From the NCBI GenBank assembly GCA_037951105.1, contig JBAMJV010005500.1:1-64000 (forward strand): DNA of 64,000 nucleotides, read 5' to 3'. The notes under the pieces are model-generated. The model did no database searches. It saw only the letters and a list, made by a program, of their open reading frames with translations, and was not told the DNA's origin. Source of the DNA: Echinarachnius parma. Taxonomy: Eukaryota; Echinodermata; Echinoidea; Clypeasteroida; Echinarachniidae. A program made the position numbers and the translations under genes. Below, piece by piece: positions 38,901 through 50,900 of the stretch; the first letter of the stretch is position 1, and each line of letters begins with the position of its first letter.

Positions 38901-41900
38901 AGAGATTTTCGGCTCATTTCTGTAGAGACGGGAGCTCGCGAAAAGCACGTCCGCTCGTTACGGTTGCATGTCGTAGAATTCAATGTGGTAGAGGGTACAT
39001 TGCTCAGGTTTATTGAGGCAAAGTTTCATTTCATTCTGAAGAACGCTTTTCTTGCAGGCTCTAATTAATTTTGGTAAAGACGTGTTACGTATGGGACAGT
39101 TACGTATGGGACATTTTGTCCCCATTCGTTTAATGTAGGGAAATCAATATTTAAGGCAAATTGAGGGTATTTGGTAAAAATAACGAGTTGCCATGGTGAT
39201 TGGTGTAAGTAAGTATCAGAAATGGTTATGTCACCCCTTAAAACCCTATATAAGAGGTATCACTCATTAATTTAGCGTTCCTAGATCAGAATCTATACAA
39301 TTTTACAGGAATCTGGGAATATGCAAATTAGGTAAATATCTTAATTATGCAAATCATATGCTTTGAATAATGTTTTTGGAGTCACAGTAAGTTAAGAAAT
39401 CTTAAATACATAATGGGACATGATTAAATCAAATTAGTACATTTTGTGGGTTTGTAAGCCACTGTTTAACAGTAATATTCATAAATATGCAAATTAGGGG
39501 CAGCCATCTTGGATTTCAGGGCTTTGCTCAAGTGATACATGCCAATGAGGAGCAGAAATGGCTGAATTTGCCCCAAATACCTTAAATGAAATGTTGGAAC
39601 ATTTTACACTACATTCCTGATTACAAGTAGACATCTTGCTCTAATTCATGAATATGCAAATTAGCTAATTATCTTTCAAAATGGCTGTCGAGCATAAATT
39701 ATTGTTTTACTTAAATGGCTTCACTTCTAAAACAAGTTTATGGACCTAATTACTTTCTCTATACTCATTAACATTGATATATCATGACAATATCACTCCA
39801 AAATAAATATTTGCCTATCTGCCACAAAGGCTCCCAGCAGCTACATTGACTTTGTATGTGAATTATGTCCCATACGTAACACATTGTCCCATACGTAACA
39901 CTTTCTATAAATTCTAATTTTCTTATAAAACAAAGGTCTAATGAAAATTTCCCAGCTTATTATAGTATTTTACTTTTAAAATGCATGAATTAGAACTTCC
40001 CAAAGTTGCACTAGAATAACTATTACATTATTTGAAAAAAATGAAAAAAAGTTCCTCATTTTGTTACGTATGGGACATTTCATTCTAAGACATGACCTAA
40101 TTTGCATAATTAATTAGGTCATGACTTAATGTTTATGTAAAATTTATACGGATGATTGAGTGGTCATGTCTATATATTAATAAAATATCATATCATTCCC
40201 TTTGATTTGTTATGAATTTTTATAATTGTCCCATACGTAACGCTCTATTTCACATTTATGCAAATGAGGCCCTTCAAATTTGCATAAATTTACATAAATT
40301 TTAATTTCTTTTTACGGAATTCAAAACTTCAACTCATGGGCTTCAATATGATGTGAAACATGTCATCAGTAAATCAAGATGAAATTTCAACAGCTAGGTT
40401 GACATTACCTTGGACTTGCCCAGTATCGATACTTTGCTGGGTTTATGAAACAATATTTACGGAAATATAGTTACACAATATTTAGTATTACCTCACTTTT
40501 TAGCAAAATATGGCAATTTGTTCGTTTGAATAATACTTTTACCTTATTTCTGATACATCCGCCAACAACACATGAAACTGGCATGGTGGTATCTTTCCAA
40601 AATTATAATGTTCTAAACCTACTGTAGAAATCGGCACAAATCATATCACACTAAAAAAACAATTGTCAAAAATTAAAAGAGTCCCAGTAACGTAAATAAA
40701 ATCCTTCCTGTGTGATTTCGCTGGTACGGTACGTACGCATACGGTATTTTAGGCTCAGTCGCGCGAATATTATTATGACCTCGCTTGCGCTTGTTGTGCT
40801 GACTCCTGGTTATGACGTCACGGGGTCATATGCATATCATTATCATGATTAGATCGTTTTACGTTTTTTGGTGACGAAGCGCTCTCAAACTGCTATGTTT
40901 GTCATGTTATTTCATCATAACTACAGATACATAATGGAATAGGAATGTTTTATACTAGAGAGTAAGAGTTTATCTTTCGAAAAATTGAAACAGTTTAACA
41001 TTTCATTAATGTTTATAACACCTCTTTAAGCCTTGATGCAAACATGTCAATGTCTGGCAGCCCAAATCTATGAACAACACTATCAAATACATTCCTGTCA
41101 AGCATCCATTCCGTTCTATCATTAAAACGTCTGGAGCGCAAGTCTGCTTCGGTCTTTAGTTTACCCGGTAGGTGGGCGGCTGTGATCCAGATATTACGCT
41201 GGATATACCAATCCCAAATTTCTTGTGCCATACGATTACAATCGTTGGATTTGATGCCTCCCATGTTATTAATATACGCCACAGCTGTGGTGTTGTCTAA
41301 ACGAAGCAAAATGTGAGTGTCATGCAAATTGGAACATAATGCTTGTAGTCCTATACCTGCTGCCAGAGTTTCAAGGTAATTTATCCCACTGTGTTGGGCC
41401 ATGCGAACTTCCTCCGCACTCCATCACCCCCTGTAGATGAGCTAAGATCAGTTGCCCCCCAACCTGCTCCACTAGCATCAGTTCTTACTTCAACACGTGG
41501 CTTGTCTCTTACCATGGGCGCAGTCATATATTTGATAAGTGCGATCCACCATTCTAGTTCTAGTCTTGATTCAAGTGAAAGATTCATCTTTCTATAAAAA
41601 TATGCCCTCTATTGCACTTAAGGGCCCTTATTTTATACTTCTCTAAAGCCCTATAATGGAGGGGACCGTACTGGACAGCCGGAAGAGAAGCTACTAGTTT
41701 TCCTATTACCATAGCAACCGTCCGAATGGAGGGGTTTTCATTGTTGAGAAGATCCACACACACCTGAGTGATATCTTGGACTTTATCTTCTGGTAATTTC
41801 ATGATCATATTCTCTGAATCTAGGATGAAGGCGAGGAACTGCAGCTCCTTTACAGGCCTCAAAACTGATTTCTCTGGGTGTACTATGAAACCTAGCTTCG

Positions 41901-44900
41901 AGAAAAGGCTAGTTGTAGCCGTGATGGCTTCTTTTGTTTTCTTTTCATCATCTCCTATGATAATAGTATCGTCCAGATATCCTACAACGGTGTGTCCTTT
42001 TCTTCTCAGTTCTGAAAACACAGGCTTCCGCAATTTTGTGAAAAGCCTTGGTGCCGTGCTAAGTCCATTAGGCAATACCTTAAACTGCCACAATTGATTA
42101 TTCCACATGAATTTTAGAGATTTCTGTGATTTGAGTGAACTGGCACCGAATAGTATGCATCTCGGAGGTCAACTGATGCCATATAACAGTTTGGGGTTAG
42201 GAGATGTATTGCTGTATGGATATTATCCATCTTGAAATGCTGGTAGTCCAGGCATTTGTTCAATTCAGAAAGATCTAGAATAATTTTAGTACCTCCATTC
42301 TTTTTGGGTCTGGAGAAAATATTTGATATGAATTCTCCTTCTTTATGTACACTAGATTCAATGACATTTTTCTCCAACAGATTTTGAACTTCCTTGTTTA
42401 TGCTACTAAACGTTTCAGATTTTCATTTATATTGCATAGGTGGTTCATTTTGTACCGGGAGTGTAGCAAATTCAATCTCATAACCCCGAACTGCATTTAG
42501 AATCACAGGATCTGATGTTATTTCACACCATTCATGATAATGAGCATTCAGTCGACCTCCGACTTTCACAACCAAAGGGTCTGATTTACTTGTAGGATTA
42601 CAATCAAATGAGGTACTCACCTCTTCTGGATTAGTAGACCTGTGGTCTTCTACTTCCTCCTCTGATTGGGACCCTGGTTTTGGCCCTGTCTGGCTTGAGG
42701 GTTCTGCATCTTTGGCTGCTCTTCAAAAAGGAGTCTAGAAACCGGTGTAGACGGTTTACACAGATGTGAGTACTTGGAATTTATGTCAGGTTTGATGAAA
42801 TCTTTCCTGAGGCAGTTCAGTTCATACTGAGCGTTGCACAGAAGAGCAAGAGCATCTTGCTGGGTTTCCGAAATCGATGACGATGACAGAGTTCGGAGAT
42901 AAGCATTCAGTCCTTTGGACAGTGACTTTTGGGCCCTCTGGATTTTGATATATCTGGCCTTGGTAGTCACAGGGATTTTTTCCCAAATGGGTGGGTTCAC
43001 TTTGGGAGTGTCAATAAGCTGACAATTGTCTGGCAAAGGATACTTTGATGACACTTCCTCAAAAGTCTTGGGTTCGAGCTGGTGACCAACTAGGTATGAA
43101 GTCGATTGGGCAATGTTTTCTTCAATAGGTTCGCCAACATGTTTAGGCGGAGCAAATTTAGCTGCCAGGCTGGGGATGCCGACGGGGCAGCCTTGCGCTT
43201 GGCCGTACAGAGAGCTATCATCTTGTCCCTCCGAATTGTCCACATCATACACAGAGCAAGATGCACGATCATCACTTTCATCAATGAGTTCGTCATACTC
43301 CATGTTGTAGTCCATTTCCATTTGTTCCCCCGCTAGGTTCGGGTCTACAGGCCCTGAGCGGTAATCAAAATCGGCATGAGTCCGTTTGCTTTGGGACCCC
43401 ACTGCCTCTGCAATCTGCGCCACTAAACTCTCGAGTTTATCAAGTCTTTTGTTGAATTTCGACGCCTCTTTAGAGGCAGCTGTCGAAGTCGATTTGTTCA
43501 TATTCGGAGTAGTGGCCACTCCCGTACTGTCTCCGATTGTATCGGTCTCAACAGTACGCTCCTTGCTGCCCTGCGCACACGGCGCGGGAGAAGGAATAGC
43601 AGCGGGCCCGCTGCGTGTAGATTTCGTTGTCGACTTCGTCTTTGTCGAGTCCGTCATTTCGGCGTTAGAATTATCCGTCAAGAGCAAAACAAAACTGGGT
43701 ATAAACTATCCAAGAAGATGCTTTGATGAATATATGATCCGAATATATCAAGAGTAAAATAGTTCAAACACGAAAAACAAGGAATTTTCCTCAAATTCTG
43801 CGACCTCGTGTGGGATTTTTCCACACGCAAATCATGGCGCTAACGAAAATTGACATCACGTGACCTACGTGCGCGCTAGCGGGCTCTCTCTTGTTAACGT
43901 AATATCTCACGAAATTACGTAATAAAATGCACATTACATGATAACATATTCATAACAAATGTCATACCAATGCAAAGGGGTGAAACTAAGTTTTTCAATG
44001 ATACCAAATTTATGAACAGTTATATCAATTTAGTAATAGGAGAGATATGAACGCTCAAAATTGAATTGCGGAACTTTTTGCAAAAATCTGTCTGCAAATC
44101 AAATATAATGATAATTTCTGAATTAGTCAATAAAACATATAACATCTTCCTAAAAACATACAAAAACGTTATTGCACCACCTCAAAATCAGAAAGGCAAA
44201 TTTCATCCTCCAAAGAAGATGATAATACGTGTTGACAATATCAATGCATTTTGCAACATTTCACTTTTGACTTCGCCCCATATTCGGGTGTCATGCACAT
44301 TCCATAATAAAATAGTCATATCAAATGTCCTATCAATGTAAATTGGAGGATACAAGTTTCCCAATGATACCAAATTCATGAAGGGTAATAAAGTAATGGG
44401 AGTAATATAAACGCTCAAACTTGAATTGCGGAACTTTTTGTGAGGGGTATGTATACAGTGCGAGTAAAAAAAAACGAAACCGGAATTTGATAGCTTATAA
44501 ATCCAAAATTTTAAACATATATATGTTGATATTGGTATCATGTTAAAGCTTGGGAAATTGCCTTTAAAATGATACATCATACATTTTGATCACTTGACGC
44601 TTCATCGAACGCGACCTTATTATCCAAAGTCATGCAACAACTACCCGTGTCCAAGTTTGCCGTTGTCTTGTTTCATCATGAATGAATGCGTCTGTCTACC
44701 TTTTTTTCAAAAGAACATTTCAATAATATCCTTTGGTGATTCAAAACAAAATACCAGCTGGCCTGGTTGCCAGTGTTTGTCATGTCTATCAGGGTGGAAG
44801 GGGATCCACCACTGTCCTCCCATCATCAACCCCACTGGTTGGAGGCAGGGGACCCTGAATAGGACGAAGTAGGATGAAGTTATCTTTGAAAATCAAACAA

Positions 44901-47900
44901 CCGATGCAACTATTTACAAAACAAGAACACTGCAAACTTGGACACGGGTAGTTTTTGCATGCCTTTGGATAATTAGGTCGCGTTCGGTGAAACGTGAAGT
45001 GATCAGAGTGTATGATATATCACATTAAAGGCAATTTCCCAAGCTTTAACATGATACCAATATCAACATATATATCTTTTGGATTTATAAGCTATCAAAG
45101 TCCGGCTTCGGCTTTGTTTTACTCGCACTGTATATATATGTGTAATGTATGTGCAAGCTATTATCATTAATATTTCTCTTCGTGTGAATGATTTTTCCTT
45201 TCAATTCAGGATACTGTTGTGGCTACACAAGCTCTGGCCACGTACGCTGGCCGGCCTAAATTTGAACATGTGGAACTGGATTTATTTGTACATTCAGACC
45301 GCTCTCCAGAATTAGATTTCGGCTACCGAATCGATGACGAAAATGTCAACATTTTGAAGGAATTTCCAGTGAGTAGTACAAATATCTATTTGGCGTTTAA
45401 CTAAAATTGACAATATCAACATGAAAGGAACATACCTAGGGAAGGGGAATTGACTAGGTCACAGAGAAGAACTTGGCCAACTATACATGCAAATTATTAG
45501 TAGCCAATATGTGGCGATGGATAGGAACTGCTAAATCTTTACATTCATAGAACTTGCGTTACAATGACGATGCATTTGCAAGAATGGGCACCAGCAGTCT
45601 GTGCTAGAATGTAGATGGACACAATTTATCAGTGTTGACCGAGTTCCCCCACCACTACCTGACTACGCAGTGATCGACGTAGCTATGGAAGGAAAGGGGG
45701 GGGGGGGGTAAGTAAACCAAAACAAAACATACAAGGACACTTTGTGGAGAAATAAAGAAAAACAAAAGGTGCGCTACCCTGGTAATACAGAAATCTTGAT
45801 TCTCTTTATTTTGTAGCTAGGTTTAACCTAAAATCTGACACTATGGGTTGCTTAGGCTTGTATGGGTAGGAGACATCCCAGAATAGTACTCAGGCCAGAT
45901 AATATTGGTTTGGATATAGCGACGAGATGCAGGACCATCGTCACGTATTTTTTCAGTCTGCAGAGAGCAAAAAAACAAAGGAAAAAATCCTTAGTCTAAA
46001 TTCTACATGCACTGTTTACATTGTGTAAATATGTAGCAACATTATTACAAGCAACCTGTTTTGACAATACACTGTGTGTTAATTGTTATTCTGCAATTTC
46101 TATAAGTCAATAATCATCATGTGACAGTTAAATAACAATGTTTGCTTGTGTCATTATTGTCATCTCAATCATTAAAGCAGCTTTTATAATCCCCACAGAA
46201 TTGCATTACTTTATGCATAAATTATCTTACTTTGATAATTCATAACCTATAGAATTTCTTCTCAGTATTTTCTAATTTAAATTAAATCCATAAAATTGTC
46301 AAATATCATTGACTGATTCAGCATGACTCAATTGTGCTTTATTCTGCACGCAAATGTATCATCTGCACTAAAATATTCCTTGTGCACCAAACACAGGCTA
46401 AAAGTATCAACTTGATACCTGGTGTTTATCTTACACCTTATTTTGTCTCTAAAATCATCTAATTTCTATTTACACTCTGGGGATTATAAATCTTGCTAAA
46501 AACCAGCAATATCAATGCGCTCAACTCTCCTGGCAACAACGTAAATTAATGAATTGATGAATGAAACCATCTTACTTACTAGAATCACTTTGGCAAGTTC
46601 ATCTAAATTGAATTAAATGTGTCTACAATGTTTCTGATTTATTTCTTATTTCTTCATATTAGAGGGTTTTTATTCCAAAGTTGCCAGAAACATTAGGTTG
46701 TATGGTAGTTGGTAATTGCAACAATAATACAACCAATAGATGGATCAATTTCAAAGTTGGTATGGGAGTACATATTAGGGTGCCAATAATCTGCCTTGGC
46801 ATGACAGTATCATTGAAGATCATTCCAGCAATGATAGTTTGTACTATCACCGTTCGTGTCGATGATTATTTGCTTAATCACATGTTGATTATTTCCTTCT
46901 GACTACAATAGGTTACTAGTGCCATAGGAGATTTATTGACTCTACGTGCGAGAGGATATGGAGTTGGCAAGGCTCAAGTAAGTAGTAATTAAACCATATT
47001 TATGTATGAAATGTAAAAGAAAAACAATGGAATATACAAGCCTGGAAAGGCATTTCTTAACATTTGGAAGATATGCAAGTATGAATGAAAGTAGAGACAA
47101 ATAATAGCTGAGTAAATACACTCTTAAAAGTATTGGGTAAAGCTTGGATACCTAAGTGCCCTCATTAATGGGTAAACCCAAACTGGGCATTTCTATGCCC
47201 AACTGCATACATTTTGTCCAATTACATTCTCATTCTTACCCAATTGCTGTTCATTTTGGGTAAGAATGAGCAATAATTGGACAAGATAATGTGCAGTTGG
47301 GCATAGATATTCCCTGTTTGGGTTAACCCATCAATGAGGGCACTTATGTATCCCAATAGGCTTTACCCAATATTTCTAAGAGTGCAGGTATCTATCTAAT
47401 GGATGTTAATCTGCTGTTTGCTGATTTAAATGTAGCAATTTAATTTATATTTCGTTGAAGAACTAAACCCTGCTAGATTAGTTCCTTGCTAAGTGTATTA
47501 TTGATGTGCAGTTTATTGAGCAACAAACAGGTGTTTTAAGTAAGTAAGTAACTAGGCTAGCGGGCTTTTATGAATATGGGCCCTGATGATTGAAATGTAG
47601 AATGTGGGATGTTTATTTTCAATGGAGATGGGCTCCTTTGGGTCTAAATCATTTGAAGAGCTTAAATGTGAAACTGATAAGACTTTTTGTTTAAATACAG
47701 GCACCATTTTATGAGACAGCATATTGTATGTTCAATTATATCTTACATATACTGAAGTATATATACTGAAGTATTTTCTTTAAGATATGATTATAATATT
47801 ACATATTTATTATTATTGCCATTGTTTTTCAGGAGATTATGACGGGATTGTATAAATGTAATGTTCTATTCAGACCCTTCATTTTCTCTCTGGCATGAAC

Positions 47901-50900
47901 ACCTTGTGCACGCAAATTTGATTGGACGATAGAGAGGGTTTACCTATACTCGATGCGTGTTTCACGGTTTTGTCTGGTTCTTAAAATTAAATGAAGAGTT
48001 TCCAGAAGCCGGATGTGAATTACTATAATATGGCAAGGTTGGCAGCCACTTGAAATTGTATCATATATCAATCATCAATAAATACTTAAATTTAGAACTC
48101 ACAAGTAGCAAACCAGGCAGAGTGAAGAAATATATTCAACATATCAAGATTTAGTCGATGGATGTTATTTTTCTCAATATTGTATATTTGTTTGTATTAT
48201 GATTTTGTGTTATTTTTTAATTATACTTTTTTTGCAATTATTTTCTGATTATCATTTCTTGTCTGCCACTAAATGCTATTTTGATTTTTGTTTTGGTGTA
48301 ATCTATGATTTTCTTTTAAAGTGGTAGTACAGTTTTGGTAAGGCTGAACTTTAGTTGCCAAAACCTGGTCAGTAACCATATAAACTAATATGTATAACTC
48401 CACCATGCTCGAAAGGTATACAAAATTACAAACGACTAAGTAAAAAGCCCGTTATCATTCAAAAGGAGCCATTAAAACATTAAATGGCGCTTTCTAAAAA
48501 GGCATCGGTTTCAACCATTTTTCATACAAAATTATGCATGTGATGTTTTATTGAAATAATGATTAAATAGAGAGATCATCAACAACTATTTAAAAAAACG
48601 CTCTCTACCAAAACTGAACTACCCCTTTAATATGATTTGTATCATTATTACTATTGTATTGTAATTTCTGAATATTTTTGTTTCTGCCACTGAATATTAT
48701 TATTTGTTATATTATACAAAATTTTAAGACCATTGAATGCGGGGTTTAATGAGGATTTGTTTCATGTTCTAACTAGGTTGTGCTGGGTTATAACCAAGAG
48801 GAATCTGACAGAGAAACATGTCCATTCAATGTGACCATAGTCACCATAGTCACTGAAGTGCGTAATATCAACCGACGTATGCCAGATTTGCTCAACATCA
48901 CTGTTTGTGTAAGGTAAGATAACATTTGGCTGTATGAACCCCTATATCTATAACATGTCAAACATATATTTCATAAGAAACTTGCCCTAGAATAAACTAT
49001 TATTACCTATTCTGTTTGAAATGGAGATGATATATTGAAGAAAATTAGTTTGGTCTGGGTCAAATCGCGTAATTTTACGTCATCCGTAGGCTAATCAGGA
49101 CAAGTTTTATCGGGGGCTGTATCTACTTTTTAATCTTGCAGGCATAACAATTAAGGACTGGCGCTGAAATTTCCAATCCTATCCCAACCTCCCAACAGTG
49201 CGGATAGGGTTTTTGTCTTCCAATGTTCACGGCTCGCGGGCTCGTGGTTTTATCCCTTTATCAGTTTTATTTTTTGCCACTTTCATATCGGGTATATAAT
49301 TGGTATGATGCGGGTGGAAGTGCTTTACATGTAGGTATAGTCCATCTAGAATGCTCCCCTAAGAGTGAACAGAGTGAGCATGTCAATAATGAAGTGACTT
49401 AAGGGTGTGTATATCGGATGACTGGCTCAAATTGAATAATTCAGTGTGTTGCGCATCGAGATATACAGTGGCGTAAACAAAGTGAGGGATGTGGGCTTAA
49501 GGCGGGTCGGGTGTTCAATTAGCCTGAAGCCATGGGCGTATATATCTGTCATTGATACGTATTCAACTAGGGAATGATCTATTCCTTCATCCCCAACCCC
49601 CGATGAATAGGTATTACGTAAGCCCATGCCTGAAACACTTTATATCCTGGGCTAGTATGCTCCACTAGGAGTTAAGATGGTGCACAGGTCATTGTGCAGA
49701 ATTTAATTGTACTTGATAAACAAGGGTAATAATGCACCTCTGAATAAGGCACCCTGGTGCATAGCGCTTGTGAAATGCTTTATATCATTATTACATTAGT
49801 TACCCAGGTGATTAGTCTATAGATTTTTGTTTGACAGGTATTTGAGGGAATCTTTTACTCACATGGGCATCATTGACGTCGGTCTGTATTCAGGTTTCAG
49901 GGCAGTTACGGCCGATCTTGAAAAGGTAGGTTTTATCATTTCCCACGACAGACCAATTCACTAATGCAAGACGGTGACGAATAGGCAACAAGGTGATAGG
50001 AATATTCTAAGGCTCAACATTTCTCATCGTGTATCATAATTATTTTGTTAATATTTTGTGTTCAGATAGAACTAATTATGTGCTTGTACACATTCTAATC
50101 TAAAATTACTGCAAAAATAACTTGCATTTAGCTCAATTTATTAAATGTACATTTTATTTGTGTATTCTGTGCGTTCACATTGTAGATTTATGTAACAGTT
50201 GATTCATATGGTATGGATTTGGTCTTGTATGTTAAATGTACATAACAATGGGTTCCCAAAATCCCTCCATACCCTCTTCTGTGAAACACATGATTTGGCT
50301 GGCTTCATTTGATATAATTCGACATTTCATTTATAAAATGTTGTCAGTTTACACCTTGTATTGTTATAATGTATTATTTCTCCATGTGTTTGAATTTTGC
50401 ACATTTGATATGTAAAATAAAGAAACTGAACTGGACCAATTATATTTCAGCTTACGAACAGCGGAGGCCTAATTGCCTCATACGAACATGGCCAACGCTC
50501 CATCATCTTTTACGTAGACCAGGTAATTTGTTTGTGTTTTTAACCAGTTTCTTTGTGTCAACATGTAATTTGCAATACCAAAATAAAAATACAATGATTT
50601 GATACTGTACAATTAATTAAAGACTATTTAATAATCTTAAAAAGTGGTTACATATTCCTAATTGTGTTTTCTATAAAGTGATGAATATATTTACACAATA
50701 TTGGAACATAGGATACTGCCACCATAAGCTATTGAATGAAGTCAATGGCAGCCTATAATATTGATGCACTTGCAAAGTTAAAAATTCAGTTCTTTTTCCC
50801 CGCAATTGAAGGTTTTTTTTTTTTTTCCGCATCAAAAAGAAAGCACAAAATAATCATAAAAAAGTACTTCAATTACATTTCCAAAATCTAGTCTGTAGAA

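Larger units (their letters stand above)
32022..39060 (-). mobile_element. Jockey/CR1-group LINE
   Basis: Minus strand: ORF1 at 38858-38070, endonuclease/reverse transcriptase at 35675-32661, and a 3' end gaagcaagaataaattgaaattg that finishes in (GAAATT)n at 32022-32050, a simple-repeat tail as in L2/CR1-like LINEs. The 5' limit is taken as before the first GTTACGTATGGGAC copy at 39083. Clear target-site repeats were not found. Confidence 0.8.
31530..41025. mobile_element. TTAA-flanked 9.5 kb element with dispersed GTTACGTATGGGAC motif
   Basis: Terminal repeat AGAGGTGTTATAAA at 31530 and its inverse at 41012-41025; TTAA on both sides (31526-31529, 41026-41029). The flanking DIRS reading frame closes perfectly when it and one TTAA are left out. 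Less the LINE inside, about 2.4 kb, with no transposase-like ORF. It holds eight copies of GTTACGTATGGGAC in both orientations and several ATGCAAAT words. TTAA target choice points to piggyBac or Kolobok mobilisation. Confidence 0.85.
28651..43926 (-). mobile_element. DIRS-type tyrosine-recombinase retrotransposon with nested insertions
   Basis: Minus-strand order gag-like ORF, reverse transcriptase, RNase H, tyrosine recombinase. Terminal inverted repeats: 28724-28780 is a perfect 57-base inverse of 43849-43905. A further 77-base perfect inverse pair (28655-28731 and 28893-28969) and an internal copy of the element's own start (28969 on, and 30106-30137) match the internal complementary region of DIRS elements. 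It sits inside a copy of the AAACCCTCAC element, which resumes at 43927. Less the two insertions (28984-30105, 31530-41025) and their target repeats, its length is about 4.65 kb, usual for DIRS. Confidence 0.9.
23551..45209. other. Intron 11 (21.66 kb), GC-AG type, nested transposons
   Basis: Starts CAG|GCCAGT and ends tttcaattcag. About 70% is the nested insertion stack described below; 23600-24160 shows nothing recognisable. Confidence 0.8.

Noticed and set aside
43386-43757. 123-codon plus-strand ORF
   Set aside because: Shadow of the DIRS gag-like ORF on the other strand.
46681-46902. 73-codon plus-strand ORF ending just before exon 13
   Set aside because: Ends in a stop before the acceptor, no family resemblance, and exon 12 joins exon 13 directly in phase 0.
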